From contig CANMSD010000001.1 in the NCBI GenBank assembly GCA_947500645.1, forward strand, positions 434,001-498,000: a stretch of 64,000 nucleotides of DNA. Reading direction: 5' to 3'. The position numbers were made by a program, and so were the translations under genes. Shown one piece after another: positions 1 to 9,666 of the stretch (the first letter of the stretch is position 1; each line of letters opens with the position of its first letter). The notes beneath the pieces were generated by a model that saw nothing but the letters and a program-made list of their open reading frames with translations, was not told where the DNA came from and ran no database searches. Origin of the DNA: an uncultured Erythrobacter sp. Lineage in GTDB: Bacteria; Pseudomonadota; Alphaproteobacteria; Sphingomonadales; Sphingomonadaceae.

Positions 1-167
1 TGCTGGATTGGGGGCTTCAATGACGATGTTACGGATCAATTACAAGCGATTCGGGAGCGCGCTCACCGGCCTTTTTCGCACAAGTGTGTGAGCCGCCTCC
101 ATTGCGCGCTCGGTTTACCCTGCTTACAGCCGCCATTCAGCGAGAACTGGTCAGAAGCCTCACCACT

Positions 168-1409
168 TTGTTTTTAACACCCTTCGAATGGATGATCGCC
201 AAACGCTACCTCTTGCCGGGCAAGGGGGAGGCATTCATTGCGCTCGTCGCCGGTATCTCCGTAGGCGTGGTGATGCTGAGCGTTGCCATGCTCGTCGTTG
301 TGATGAGCGTGATGAACGGTTTTCGCGCTGAGCTTCTCGATAAAATTGTTGGGCTAAATGGCCACGCGATTGTGCAAGCCTATGGCGGTCGGCTCGACAA
401 TTGGGAGGACACGCTGCGGCGTGTTCAGGCGACCGAAGGCGTGGTGGATGCCTCGCCTTTGATCGAGCAGCCATTGCTGACCAGCTTCAATGGTCGGGTT
501 GAGGCCATTCTGGTGCGCGGCAACACTCAAGATGACATCGATACGCTCGGTAACAATGTGGTGCTCGGCAATATCGAACGGTTGCAACCGGGTGCCAACG
601 AGGTGGCAATCGGCGTGCGGCTTGCACAGAATATCGGTGCGAGCGTTGGCGACACAATCACCATCATCAATCCGCAGGGGCGCACGACGCCGTTTGGCAC
701 AGTCCCGCGCCAGATAGGCTATGAAGTCGCCGCGATCTTTGAGGTCGGCATTTACGACTATGACCAAGCCTTCGTCGTCATGCCGATGCAGGATGCGCAA
801 ACGCTGCTGCTGCTGGGCGACACGATTGGCATGATCGAGGTGACGACGGAGGACGCCGACCGGGTCGAAGAAATCCTCGCTCCGATCAAGGCGGACCTCG
901 AAGGGCGTGCTGTCGTTTCCGACTGGAAAACAATCAACTCGACCCTGTTCGAAGCTTTGCAGGTTGAACGTGTTGCGATGTTCTTTGCCCTGAGTTTCAT
1001 GGTGCTCGTGGCCGCTTTTAACATTCTTTCGAGTCTCGTAATGCTGGTCCGCGCGAAAACGCGAGACATCGCCATCATGCGAACCATGGGAGCGACTCGG
1101 CGAAGCCTGCTCAAGATATTCGTGACGACCGGTTCAACTGTCGGCGTGATCGGCACGGCCGCCGGGCTGGCCCTGGGCTTTATCATTCTGTTCTTCCGTG
1201 AGCCGATCGTCAGCTTTATCGCCTGGTCGACCGGGGCGCAGATATGGGATCCGCAGGTGCGGTTCCTCTCCACCCTGCCATCACGCACCGATCCGTGGGA
1301 GGTCGCAGGCATTGTGGCGCTGGCATTGGTCTTGAGCTTCCTCGCGACGCTATACCCCGCGCTCAAGGCCTCGAGCACCGATCCCGTGCAGGTGCTGCGT
1401 TATGAGTAA
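168..1409 (+). CDS. lolC: LolC/LolE-type lipoprotein-releasing ABC transporter permease
   Basis: Inner-membrane permease that, with LolD, extracts lipoproteins from the inner membrane for delivery to the outer membrane. One N-terminal transmembrane segment (about residues 22-47) is followed by a large periplasmic domain and three C-terminal helices, the LolC/E (MacB-FtsX) topology; the tail '[10 protein letters not shown]' is typical of the family. Only one permease is present beside lolD, as in alphaproteobacteria with a single LolC/E-type subunit. The frame is open from a GTG at 84, but the family's N-terminus aligns with '[18 protein letters not shown]', so a TTG at 168 or ATG at 192 is more likely; neither has a strong ribosome site. 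It overlaps lolD by 8 bases. Confidence 0.93.
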   Translation: MFLTPFEWMIAKRYLLPGKGEAFIALVAGISVGVVMLSVAMLVVVMSVMNGFRAELLDKIVGLNGHAIVQAYGGRLDNWEDTLRRVQATEGVVDASPLIEQPLLTSFNGRVEAILVRGNTQDDIDTLGNNVVLGNIERLQPGANEVAIGVRLAQNIGASVGDTITIINPQGRTTPFGTVPRQIGYEVAAIFEVGIYDYDQAFVVMPMQDAQTLLLLGDTIGMIEVTTEDADRVEEILAPIKADLEGRAVVSDWKTINSTLFEALQVERVAMFFALSFMVLVAAFNILSSLVMLVRAKTRDIAIMRTMGATRRSLLKIFVTTGSTVGVIGTAAGLALGFIILFFREPIVSFIAWSTGAQIWDPQVRFLSTLPSRTDPWEVAGIVALALVLSFLATLYPALKASSTDPVQVLRYE

Positions 1410-2079
1410 TGCGCCTATCGCATCGCTGAAGGGGTTGAAGCGTAGCTTCACGCAGGGCGACCAGACCATCGAGGTGCTGCGCGGAATAGATCTCGACATC
1501 ATGCCAGGTGAAATCGTCGCACTTCTCGGCCCGTCAGGATCTGGCAAATCTACGATGCTGCAGGCGGTCGGATTGCTCGAAGGCGGGTTCGAAGGCTCGA
1601 TCGCGATTGCCGGGGTGGAGGCGAGCAAACTGCCGTCGGACAAGCGCACGCAGTTGCGCCGCGATCACCTCGGTTTTGTTTATCAATTCCACCATTTGCT
1701 GCCCGATTTCGATGCGCGTGAAAATGTGGTGATGCCGCAGATGATTTCCGGCGCAGAGCGCAGCGCAGCCGAGGAGCGCGCAGATACTCTTTTGTCGTCA
1801 CTGGGGTTGGAGCACCGTTTGACGCACCGGCCCAGCCAGCTTTCCGGCGGTGAGCAACAGCGAGTCGCCGTGGCGCGCGCGCTCGCAAACCAACCGACTC
1901 TGGTGCTGGCTGACGAGCCGACCGGCAATCTGGACGAGCACACTTCCGACGCGGTTCTGGGTCAATTCCTGCAGTTGGTGCGCGGCGAGGGCAGCGCAGC
2001 GCTGGTCGCGACGCACAATGAGCGCTTGGCGGCGAAGATGGACCGGGTCGTGCGTCTGCACGACGGCGTGCTGGAATAG
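1402..2079 (+). CDS. lolD: LolD lipoprotein-releasing ABC transporter ATPase
   Basis: ATPase subunit that drives lipoprotein release by the LolC/E permease encoded just upstream. Visible are the Walker A motif GPSGSGKST (about residues 43-51), the ABC signature LSGGEQQR, Walker B '[12 protein letters not shown]' and a switch histidine in 'LVATHNE'. The 225-residue length is normal for LolD. Its ATG lies inside the last codons of the permease gene, so the two are translationally coupled. The closely related FtsE and MacB ATPases are the alternatives, but the neighbour and the family-typical Q-loop stretch '[16 protein letters not shown]' favour LolD. Confidence 0.95.
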   Translation: MSNAPIASLKGLKRSFTQGDQTIEVLRGIDLDIMPGEIVALLGPSGSGKSTMLQAVGLLEGGFEGSIAIAGVEASKLPSDKRTQLRRDHLGFVYQFHHLLPDFDARENVVMPQMISGAERSAAEERADTLLSSLGLEHRLTHRPSQLSGGEQQRVAVARALANQPTLVLADEPTGNLDEHTSDAVLGQFLQLVRGEGSAALVATHNERLAAKMDRVVRLHDGVLE

Positions 2080-2172
2080 CGCACCTGCCGAGCGGCGTTA
2101 CCGCTTGGTCGAAAGTGCCGCGCAAAATGGGCGGCGCGTTCTAACGAAAACTGGCCAAGTGGAGGGGACATC

Positions 2173-2679
2173 ATGAACATAATCGCCACTGCCCTGCTGT
2201 TGCTTCAAGCAGCGAATGCCACACCGCCGCCGCCAGCTTGCGATAGCGAAGGGCATGCCGGGTTCGATTTCTGGGTTGGTGAATGGGACGTCTACGCGGC
2301 GAGCAATCTCGATACCAAAGTTGCCGACAGTCGGATCGAGCGTAAACACAACGGATGCGCGGTGATCGAGAACTGGATGCCTCTGAACGCGCAAGGCGGC
2401 ACGAGCCTGAACCATTACGACCCAACGAACGGACGCTGGTACCAGAAATGGGTCGGTTCAGCGCCAGGTGCAGTCGAGTTCGTGGGCGGGGTTGCCGAGG
2501 GCAAGATGGTTTTGACCGGAAACTGGCCTAGTCCGGGCGCGCCGCAGACGCTCGTCCGCATGACCTACACCAAGAATGAAGACGGATCAGTGCGCCAGTT
2601 CGGTGAGGCCTCGACGGACCATGGGCTTTCGTGGCAAACATCCTTCGATTTCATCTACCGTCCCAAGTCGGGCGCCTGA
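2173..2679 (+). CDS. Secreted DUF1579-like protein
   Basis: Small protein of 168 residues with a short hydrophobic N-terminus (MNIIATALLLLQAANA) that looks like a signal peptide, so probably periplasmic. The block 'FDFWVGEWDVYA' near residue 30 and the later 'YDPTNGRWYQKWVG' are the kind of Trp-rich strands seen in DUF1579 and related lipocalin-like beta-barrels. No catalytic motif is visible and the function is unknown. It sits 93 bases after lolD and 15 bases before the glutathione peroxidase, so it may share a transcript with the latter. A 'GGAGGGGAC' stretch just before the ATG is a strong ribosome site and fixes the start. Confidence 0.65.
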   Translation: MNIIATALLLLQAANATPPPPACDSEGHAGFDFWVGEWDVYAASNLDTKVADSRIERKHNGCAVIENWMPLNAQGGTSLNHYDPTNGRWYQKWVGSAPGAVEFVGGVAEGKMVLTGNWPSPGAPQTLVRMTYTKNEDGSVRQFGEASTDHGLSWQTSFDFIYRPKSGA

Positions 2680-2694
2680 AACCTAGGATACTGC

Positions 2695-3174
2695 ATGACC
2701 ACTATCGCCGATTTCAAAGTCACCACCAATCGCGGTGAGGAGCTCAACCTTGCCGACAAGAAGGGCAAAGTGCTGCTTGTCGTGAACACGGCCAGCAAAT
2801 GCGGCTTCACGCCGCAATATGACGGTCTTGAGGCAGTCTATCAGAAGTACAAGGACCAAAGCTTTGAAGTGCTTGGCTTTCCCTGCAATCAGTTTGGGGC
2901 GCAAGAGCCGGGCAATGCCGAGGAAATCCAGGAATTCTGCAAGATCAATTTCGGCGTCACCTTCCCCCTGATGGAGAAAGTGGACGTGAACGGTCCTGAG
3001 GCATCGCCGCTGTTCGACTGGATGAAAGGCGAGGCCAAGGGGATCATGGGCACCACCGCTATCAAATGGAATTTCACCAAATTCCTGATCAATCGCGAGG
3101 GCGAAGTCGTGAAACGCTATGGCTCGACCGATAAGCCGGAAGCGATTGCCCGCGATATCGAGAAGCTGCTTTAG
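2695..3174 (+). CDS. Glutathione peroxidase
   Basis: Thiol peroxidase of the glutathione peroxidase family, reducing hydrogen or lipid hydroperoxides in the cytoplasm. The peroxidatic cysteine is in 'NTASKCGFTPQY' (Cys36). The catalytic glutamine is in 'FPCNQFGAQEPG' (Gln70) and the tryptophan/asparagine pair in 'KWNFTKFL'. Length (159 residues) is that of bacterial Cys-GPx. Family knowledge suggests many such enzymes use thioredoxin rather than glutathione; the sequence does not decide this. It ends 3 bases before the end of the converging DUF6958 gene. Confidence 0.93.
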   Translation: MTTIADFKVTTNRGEELNLADKKGKVLLVVNTASKCGFTPQYDGLEAVYQKYKDQSFEVLGFPCNQFGAQEPGNAEEIQEFCKINFGVTFPLMEKVDVNGPEASPLFDWMKGEAKGIMGTTAIKWNFTKFLINREGEVVKRYGSTDKPEAIARDIEKLL

Positions 3175-3177
3175 CGG

Positions 3178-3468
3178 CTATTTCCAATGCCAGCGTAGTG
3201 GTTTGGTCGCTTCGCGGACCAACAACCCCTTCGCTTCCAGATCAAGCTGGACGGTCTTCGCCCACCAACCGCAGGTCTTGCCTTCCGGGAACAGCTGGTC
3301 GCTCAAATGAGACTTCACCGCTTCGCGCGTTTCAGCCTGAGTGAAGCCGGGCGATGAGCGGGGTATGGCCGCTTCAAACGCGGCGCGCATATCGGCATAT
3401 TTTGCTGCATTTACGCGGGTCTTTCGGCCCGGCGTGTTGACGTTCTCGACCTCAATCATGTCACTCAT
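3178..3468 (-). CDS. DUF6958 family protein
   Basis: Small soluble protein of 96 residues, 'MSDMIEVENVNTPGRKTRVN...' to '...KPLRWHWK'. It resembles the DUF6958 family of short alphaproteobacterial proteins with a predicted helical, DNA-binding-like fold; the function is unknown. The frame is open further upstream, but the ATG at 3468 is preceded by GAGGAGG, a strong ribosome site, so I chose it. It is divergent from dnaE, with about 100 bases between the two starts, and converges with the peroxidase gene. Confidence 0.75.
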   Translation of the reverse strand: MSDMIEVENVNTPGRKTRVNAAKYADMRAAFEAAIPRSSPGFTQAETREAVKSHLSDQLFPEGKTCGWWAKTVQLDLEAKGLLVREATKPLRWHWK

Positions 3469-3568
3469 CTTTGCCTCCTCGCGCAGCAGCCTAGATTGCC
3501 CCCAGCTTTTCCCCAAGACCCGATCTGCGCGCACTTGAAGAAGGCGGACGTGCTAGTAGCGTGCCATC

Positions 3569-6500
3569 ATGGCTTTCGCTCCCTTCGTTCCGCTTCGCGT
3601 TCTATCCTCCTATTCCATGCTGGAAGGGGCGATCGACCCCAAAGGGATTGCGAAGCTAGCCAAGGAACGCGGCTTTCCCGCCATCGCCATTTGCGACCGC
3701 AATGGCCTGTATGGCGCGGTGATGTTCGCATCCGCCTGCAAAGGCGAGGGTGTGCAACCGATTATCGGCACCTTGCTTGGCGTGGCGCGGCCCGGATCGG
3801 ACGAGCGTGAACGGATAACGGTCGATTATCTACCGTTGTTTGCGCAGGATGAGGCTGGATACGACAACCTCTGCCACCTCGTTTCAAAGGCGCATCTGGA
3901 TCGGCCGCTCGAACTCGAGCCGCATGTCCAGATGGATGATCTGGAAGGCCACACGGGCGGCCTGATCGCGCTGACTGGTGCAGGAGAGGGTGGTGTCACT
4001 CGCTTGCTCGCCGAAGAGCAGGCGGATGCAGCGAATGCGCTTTGCGACACGTTGCAGCGGCTCTTCCCAGCCCGACTCTATGTCGAGTTGGCGCGAGATG
4101 GAGACAAAGCCGCCTCCAAAGCGGAAGATGCGTTGATCGATCTGGCTTATGCGCGCGATCTGCCGCTGGTCGCGACGAACCCGTCCAATTTCGCCGATCC
4201 GCATATGCACAAGGCGCACGATGCGATGCTGTGCATTGCCAATTCGACCTATGTCGAAAACGAAGATCGACCCACATCCAATGCGCAGGCGTTCGTCAAA
4301 TCTGCGCCGATGATGGACGAGCTGTTCGCCGATCTTCCAGAGGCGATGGCGAACACTCTGGTGATTGCGCAACGCTGCGCCTTCGCACCGCCTTATCGCG
4401 ATCCAATCCTGCCCAGTCTGGCCGGTGATCTGGAGGGAGAAGCAAAGGCACTGGCGGAGGATTCGCGTAAGGGCCTTGAAGCGCGCCTGGAACCTTATGG
4501 TGAGATGTCGGAGGAGGACCGTAAGGTCTATTTCGATCGCCTCGATTACGAGGTCGACATTATCGTCAATATGGGCTTCCCCGGCTACTTCCTGATCGTT
4601 GCCGATTTCATCAAATGGGCCAAAGATAACGGCATTCCGGTTGGGCCAGGGCGTGGTTCGGGTGCCGGTTCGGTGGTGGCATGGGCGCTGACTATTACCG
4701 ACCTCGATCCGATCAAGCTGGGGCTGCTGTTCGAGCGTTTCCTCAACCCCGAACGTGTTTCTATGCCCGACTTCGATATCGACTTCTGCGAAACGCGGCG
4801 TGGCGAAGTGATCCGCTATGTTCAGCAAAAGTATGGCAGCGATCACGTCGCGCAGATCATCACCTTTGGTAAGCTTAAGGCGCGCGCGGTGCTGCGCGAC
4901 TGCGGGCGTATTTTGCAGATGAGCTATGGTCAGGTGGACCGGCTGTGTAAAATGGTGCCGAACCATCCCACCGACCCGTGGACGCTGCCGCGCGCACTCA
5001 ACGGAGCGGCGGATTTCAAGGCCGAATACAGCAACGACAATGAGGTGAAGCGCCTCGTCGACCTGGCGATGCAACTGGAAGGGCTGCCGCGCAACAGCTC
5101 GACCCACGCCGCCGGTGTCGTGATTGGCGACCGCCCGCTGGCGCAGCTTGTGCCGCTTTATCGTGACCCGCGCTCGGACATGCCGGTGACGCAGTTCGAC
5201 ATGAAGCATGTGGAATCGAGCGGGCTGGTGAAGTTCGACTTCCTCGGGCTCAAGACCCTTTCGGTGCTGCGCAAGGCAGTCGACTTGCTTGAGCTGCGCG
5301 GGATCACGATCGATCTCGGCGAACTCCCGCTCGATGACACCGCCGTTTATGATCTGATGCAGGATGGTAACACGGTCGGCGTTTTCCAGTTGGAATCCGA
5401 AGGGATGCGGCGCACGCTGAAGGCGGTGAAACCGAGCAACTTCGGCGATATCATCGCACTCGTCTCGCTTTATCGCCCGGGTCCGATGGACAACATCCCG
5501 TTGTTCGGTCAACGCAAGGCTGGCGAAGTGCCGATCGAATATCCGCATGAGAAGCTCGAAGGCATTCTCGCTGAAACCTACGGCATCTTCGTCTATCAGG
5601 AACAGGTGATGCAGGCCGCGCAGATCCTCGCTGGCTACTCACTTGGTGACGCCGACCTTCTGCGCCGCGCAATGGGCAAGAAAGTCCAGGCCGAGATGGA
5701 CGCGCAGCGTCAGCGCTTCGTCGATGGCTGCAAGGAAGTCTCGGATATAGAAGCCAAACAGGCCAACGAATTGTTCGACTTGATCGACAAGTTCGCGGGC
5801 TATGGCTTCAACAAATCGCACGCGGCGGCCTACGCACTGCTTGCCTATCAAACGGCGTGGCTGAAGGCGCACTACCCGGAAGAATTCTACGCCGCGTCGA
5901 TGTGTTTCGACCTGCACCAGTCGGAGAAACTCTCGATCTTCGTGGATGATGCGCGGCGTTATCCAACCGGCGATGAGGGCGGCATCACCGTGCTGCCACC
6001 CGACATCAATTCGTCCGAAGCGCGCTTCACGGTCGAACAGACCGATGATGGTTATGCCGTGCGCTACGCCCTCGCTGGTATTCGCAATGTCGGCGAGAAG
6101 GCGATGGATGCGATCGTTGCGGAACGTCAGGCGAGCGGCCCGTTCGAGAGCCTGCAGGACCTGTTCGAGCGCTTGCCGCATGGCTCGATGAACCGACGCC
6201 AACTGGAAGGACTGGTGGGCGCAGGGGCACTGGACGGACTTGAACCGAACCGGGCGGCGATCTGGGAAAACGCAGATCTGCTGCTGGCCATCGCCGACGC
6301 AGCTGAACGCGAGAGGTCGAGCGGGCAAGGCGGCCTATTCGGCGGAGACAATGCGCCAGCGGAAGAACTGCGCCTTAAAACGGTCGAGGAATGGAGCCGC
6401 ACTGATCAGATGGCGAAGGAGCGAGAGAATTTCGGTTTCTACTTCTCCGCTCACCCGGTTCAGCAGTATCGCGAGGTGGCCTCGGCTCAGGGCGCAAGGA

Positions 6501-7084
6501 CCTATCAAAGCCTGATGGAAGCCGGCGCACCTCCCGGCGGCCGCGGTACAGCGGTGATTGCGGCCATGGTCGAGGGGATCAACAAAGCGCGCACGCGGCG
6601 CGGCGGCGAGTTCGTCCGCGCAGACTTCTCAGATTCCAGCGGGCAGTTCTCTGCTGCCTGCTTTGAGGAGGGGCTTGTCCCTCAGTTCGAGAACTGGGCC
6701 AGCGAAGGCGCCTGCCTGCTGCTCAATGTAGAGCTGGATTCACCAAATCCCGGCGAGCCACCCCGCCTGACCGTGCGCGGGGCCAAGCCGCTCGCCAGCG
6801 TCAGCGGTCGCACGCCAATGCTGCTTCGCGCGGACATCCTAAGTGAGGAAGCATTGAAAGACCTCAAGCTCGAACTGCCCATAGGCGACGACTCGCGCGA
6901 GAAAGACTTGGGCGAAGTTCTGGTCCGTCTGGTCCTCGCCTCCGATGAAGAAGTGCATGTTCGGCTTGGCCGGAACTTCGTGCTGGATGGAGAGCTTGCC
7001 GAAAGGCTTGCCGATATCGGCGGGATCGAGAATGTCGAGCTGCAACCGCTGAGAGGGCGGGCAAACCTCAAGCTGGTCGCTTGA
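3569..7084 (+). CDS. dnaE: DNA polymerase III subunit alpha
   Basis: Catalytic subunit of the replicative DNA polymerase III. The 1171-residue protein has the usual order: N-terminal PHP domain (about 1-210), polymerase core with the catalytic aspartates in 'MPDFDIDFCE', the 'GRGSGAGSVVAW' palm motif, the 'SHAAAYALLAYQTAWLK' fingers stretch, a helix-hairpin-helix region, and a C-terminal OB fold. The PHP metal ligands are partly lost: the family's HxD-like 'HSDYS' is here 'LSSYS', as in proteobacterial DnaE proteins whose proofreading is done by a separate DnaQ. The stop codon overlaps the next start by one base, so it is co-transcribed with an HTH/DUF4019 gene. Confidence 0.97.
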   Translation: MAFAPFVPLRVLSSYSMLEGAIDPKGIAKLAKERGFPAIAICDRNGLYGAVMFASACKGEGVQPIIGTLLGVARPGSDERERITVDYLPLFAQDEAGYDNLCHLVSKAHLDRPLELEPHVQMDDLEGHTGGLIALTGAGEGGVTRLLAEEQADAANALCDTLQRLFPARLYVELARDGDKAASKAEDALIDLAYARDLPLVATNPSNFADPHMHKAHDAMLCIANSTYVENEDRPTSNAQAFVKSAPMMDELFADLPEAMANTLVIAQRCAFAPPYRDPILPSLAGDLEGEAKALAEDSRKGLEARLEPYGEMSEEDRKVYFDRLDYEVDIIVNMGFPGYFLIVADFIKWAKDNGIPVGPGRGSGAGSVVAWALTITDLDPIKLGLLFERFLNPERVSMPDFDIDFCETRRGEVIRYVQQKYGSDHVAQIITFGKLKARAVLRDCGRILQMSYGQVDRLCKMVPNHPTDPWTLPRALNGAADFKAEYSNDNEVKRLVDLAMQLEGLPRNSSTHAAGVVIGDRPLAQLVPLYRDPRSDMPVTQFDMKHVESSGLVKFDFLGLKTLSVLRKAVDLLELRGITIDLGELPLDDTAVYDLMQDGNTVGVFQLESEGMRRTLKAVKPSNFGDIIALVSLYRPGPMDNIPLFGQRKAGEVPIEYPHEKLEGILAETYGIFVYQEQVMQAAQILAGYSLGDADLLRRAMGKKVQAEMDAQRQRFVDGCKEVSDIEAKQANELFDLIDKFAGYGFNKSHAAAYALLAYQTAWLKAHYPEEFYAASMCFDLHQSEKLSIFVDDARRYPTGDEGGITVLPPDINSSEARFTVEQTDDGYAVRYALAGIRNVGEKAMDAIVAERQASGPFESLQDLFERLPHGSMNRRQLEGLVGAGALDGLEPNRAAIWENADLLLAIADAAERERSSGQGGLFGGDNAPAEELRLKTVEEWSRTDQMAKERENFGFYFSAHPVQQYREVASAQGARTYQSLMEAGAPPGGRGTAVIAAMVEGINKARTRRGGEFVRADFSDSSGQFSAACFEEGLVPQFENWASEGACLLLNVELDSPNPGEPPRLTVRGAKPLASVSGRTPMLLRADILSEEALKDLKLELPIGDDSREKDLGEVLVRLVLASDEEVHVRLGRNFVLDGELAERLADIGGIENVELQPLRGRANLKLVA

Positions 7085-7893
7085 TGGGCAATCCGGCGGA
7101 TGATCTAACCGACAAGGAGAAGGAAGCTCTGCGCCTGCTGCTGGCCGGCCATGATACCAAGTCGAGCGCGGCTCAACTCGACCTTTCCGTGCACACCATC
7201 AACGATCGGCTGCGCAATGCGCGCCGCAAATTGGGTGTGTCGAGCAGTCGGGAGGCCGCAAGAATTTTGGGGGATGCCGAGGGAGCACCACCCCAAAACC
7301 CTGCACACACATCTTTCGGGATGGCTGATACGACCGACGAGACCGATACTGCAGACCTCAACATCAACAGGCCAACTGGACCGTTCGGGTTCACATGGCT
7401 CGCAGGAGGAATGCTTATTATGTCTATCTTGATCGCCGCCGCCATGGTCAGTGTCGTGTATTTTGCAGATGACGGCTCAGCCGTTTCGTCAACAGCCACC
7501 GCAGCGAGCGGCGAAGCCGCCGCAAAGGAAACGCCAACGGACCCGGAATCGCTCGGTCGTGCCGAGAGGTTCCTCAAGCACGTGGATGACGGAGACTGGG
7601 CAGGAAGTTGGGAAGCCGCTGGTGCCTTCTTCCAATCCGAAGTGACCGCCGATGAATGGAGTGAAAAGGTCGAGCCGGTGCGTGAACCACTCGGTGCGGT
7701 TAAGGAGCGCACGCTCTCCAACGTCCAGCGCGCGAGCACTTTGCCCGGCGCGCCAGAAGGCGAATATGAAGTCCTGCAATTCCAGACCGATTTTGCCGCC
7801 GAAGAAGCACTGTTGGTGGAAACGGTTGTCATGCTCCAAGGCGCGGATGGCTGGGAGGTCGTCGGGTATTTCGTGACGCCCGGTACTCTTTGA
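7084..7893 (+). CDS. Membrane-anchored LuxR-type HTH protein with DUF4019 domain
   Basis: Three-part protein of 269 residues. Residues 1-65 form a LuxR/GerE-like helix-turn-helix ('LTDKEKEALRLLLAGHDTKS', 'LSVHTINDRLRNARRKLGVS'). One transmembrane helix follows near residues 98-122 ('WLAGGMLIMSILIAAAMVSV'). The periplasmic C-terminal half matches the DUF4019 pattern ('AGSWEAAGAFFQSEVTADEW', 'REPLGAVKERTLSNVQ', 'GEYEVLQFQTDFA'). The layout resembles ToxR/CadC-like one-component membrane regulators that join a cytoplasmic DNA-binding head to an outer sensor, but the ligand and targets are unknown. Its ATG overlaps the dnaE stop by one base. The frame also has a TTG one codon earlier. Confidence 0.82.
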   Translation: MGNPADDLTDKEKEALRLLLAGHDTKSSAAQLDLSVHTINDRLRNARRKLGVSSSREAARILGDAEGAPPQNPAHTSFGMADTTDETDTADLNINRPTGPFGFTWLAGGMLIMSILIAAAMVSVVYFADDGSAVSSTATAASGEAAAKETPTDPESLGRAERFLKHVDDGDWAGSWEAAGAFFQSEVTADEWSEKVEPVREPLGAVKERTLSNVQRASTLPGAPEGEYEVLQFQTDFAAEEALLVETVVMLQGADGWEVVGYFVTPGTL

Positions 7894-7923
7894 CGGCTTC
7901 GCGTAGCGGTTGATTTCTTATCG

Positions 7924-7956
7924 AGGGGTGGGGCTATCTCACCCCTTCTTTTTTCC
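7924..7956 (+). terminator. Rho-independent terminator after dnaE operon
   Basis: A 7-bp perfect stem (AGGGGTG at 7924-7930 pairing with CACCCCT at 7940-7946) with a 9-base loop is followed by a T-rich run (TTCTTTTTT). It lies 30 bases after the stop of the HTH/DUF4019 gene and ends the dnaE transcript. Confidence 0.85.
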
Positions 7957-8061
7957 TCCTTTCCTTTGGATGATTGCAAAGCGCCTTCTGCCTCGGCATG
8001 AACAGTTCCAATTGAAAACTCGCGCAAACAATGCGCTGCACAATTTGGGAGAAAGACGCAT

Positions 8062-9666
8062 ATGCTGGGAGCGATGCAGGATTGGACCATGCGGGTCACT
8101 CACGTGATTGACCACGCGGCGCGAGAGGCTGGCACTCGAGAAATCGTCACCCGATGGGCCGACGGCAGCGAAACCCGAACCAACTGGGCGGGTGTGCGCA
8201 GTGACGCGCTGAAGATGGCTCAGGCTTTGCAAGCTCTTGGCGTCAAGAAGGGTGAACGCGTCGCAAGTCTGGCGATGAACCATTCGCGCCATCTTGCTAG
8301 CTGGTATGGTGTCGCTGGAATGGGCGGTGTGCTCCACACAGTGAACCCGCGACTGTTCGAGGATCAGCTCGAATATATCGCCAACCACGCCGAGGATAAG
8401 GTGCTGCTTTACGATGCGGCTTTCCAGTCCATCGTCGACGAGATGAAGTCTAAATGGACCACGATCGAGCACTACATTTGCTACGATCCGCCAGAGGGTT
8501 TTGACGGGATTGGTTTTGAAGACTGGATCGGCGAGCAGAGCGGCGATTTCGAATGGGTCACGGGCGATGAACGCGATCCGTGCATGCTCTGCTACACTTC
8601 CGGCACGACGGGAAATCCGAAGGGCGTGCAATATGAGCACCGCTCGACCCTGTTCCACGCGGTCTCCGGGCTCCAGCCATCGACCTTCAATTTCAGCTCG
8701 TCGTCTGTGATGCTGCCAGTGGTGCCAATGTTCCATGCAGCCAGCTGGGGCCTGCCCTACGCCGGCGCGATGGCGGGCATCAAATTCGTCTTCTCCGCGG
8801 TCAACGATCCGGCTGTGCTGCACGAGCTGATGCTGCGCGAAGGGGTGACGGACAGCGCTGGCGTGCCGACCGTGTGGCTCGCGCATTTCCAATATTGCGA
8901 CAAGGAAGGCATTGATCTGCCCCCGCTTAAGGCCGCTACGATTGGCGGTTCAGCCTGTCCGCGCTTCATGATCGAGCGGTTGATGAAGAATGGCACGCGT
9001 GTCCAGCACGCCTGGGGCATGACGGAGACTTCGCCGATCGGCACGGTGGGCGGACCAACGCATGATTGGGAAAGCCTGTCATTCGAGCAGCGCGTCGACA
9101 AGACCGCGATGCAGGGCCGCCCAATCTTCGGCGTCGAGCTGCGCATTGTCGATCTCGACGACATGATGACCGAGCTACCACGCGATGGCGAAGCTTCCGG
9201 CGCGCTGCAGATACGTGGGCCTTGGGTGATCAAGCGCTATTTCAAAGCCGATCAGGATGCGGTCAATAACGAGGGCTGGTTCGACACGGGCGATGTCGGC
9301 ATCATTCATCCGGACGGCACTTTGCAGCTGACCGATCGCACAAAGGACGTGATCAAGTCCGGTGGCGAGTGGATCAGTTCGGTCGAGCTTGAGAACGCAG
9401 CTGTCGGCCACCCCGATATCGCCGAAGCCGCTTGTATCGGCATGGCGCACCCGAAGTGGGACGAGCGGCCTGTGCTGTTCGTGGTCAAGAATGAAGGTGC
9501 CGATCTGTCCAGCGAAGATGTGATCGAGCATTTGAAGCCGCTGATCGCGAAATGGTGGCTGCCCGATGCGGTCGAGTTCGTGGATGACATCCCGCACACG
9601 GCGACCGGCAAGATATCGAAGAAGGATCTGCGCGAGCGCTTTTCCGACTACGCATTGGAAGCGTAG
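8062..9666 (+). CDS. Fatty acyl-CoA ligase (AMP-forming)
   Basis: Adenylate-forming enzyme activating a medium- or long-chain fatty acid to its CoA thioester. The AMP-binding P-loop 'CYTSGTTGNPKGV' (about residue 180), 'HAWGMTETSPIG', 'GWFDTGDVG' and the C-terminal catalytic lysine in 'HTATGKISKKDLRE' are all present. The 534-residue length fits the family. Sequence style is that of FadD-like ligases used in fatty acid degradation; exact chain length cannot be read from the sequence. 'GGGAGAAAG' lies 8 bases before the ATG. It follows a terminator, so it has its own promoter, and its 3' end overlaps or abuts the pseudouridine synthase gene. Confidence 0.9.
   Translation: MLGAMQDWTMRVTHVIDHAAREAGTREIVTRWADGSETRTNWAGVRSDALKMAQALQALGVKKGERVASLAMNHSRHLASWYGVAGMGGVLHTVNPRLFEDQLEYIANHAEDKVLLYDAAFQSIVDEMKSKWTTIEHYICYDPPEGFDGIGFEDWIGEQSGDFEWVTGDERDPCMLCYTSGTTGNPKGVQYEHRSTLFHAVSGLQPSTFNFSSSSVMLPVVPMFHAASWGLPYAGAMAGIKFVFSAVNDPAVLHELMLREGVTDSAGVPTVWLAHFQYCDKEGIDLPPLKAATIGGSACPRFMIERLMKNGTRVQHAWGMTETSPIGTVGGPTHDWESLSFEQRVDKTAMQGRPIFGVELRIVDLDDMMTELPRDGEASGALQIRGPWVIKRYFKADQDAVNNEGWFDTGDVGIIHPDGTLQLTDRTKDVIKSGGEWISSVELENAAVGHPDIAEAACIGMAHPKWDERPVLFVVKNEGADLSSEDVIEHLKPLIAKWWLPDAVEFVDDIPHTATGKISKKDLRERFSDYALEA

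Noticed and set aside
1..167. Possible end of an upstream gene before lolC
   Set aside because: All three plus-strand frames give short segments with no motif I can recognise, and the start of any such gene is outside the window.
3884..5548. Long open frame of 554 codons on the minus strand inside dnaE
   Set aside because: It is antisense to the conserved polymerase core; its composition is that of a GC-rich shadow frame with no domain.
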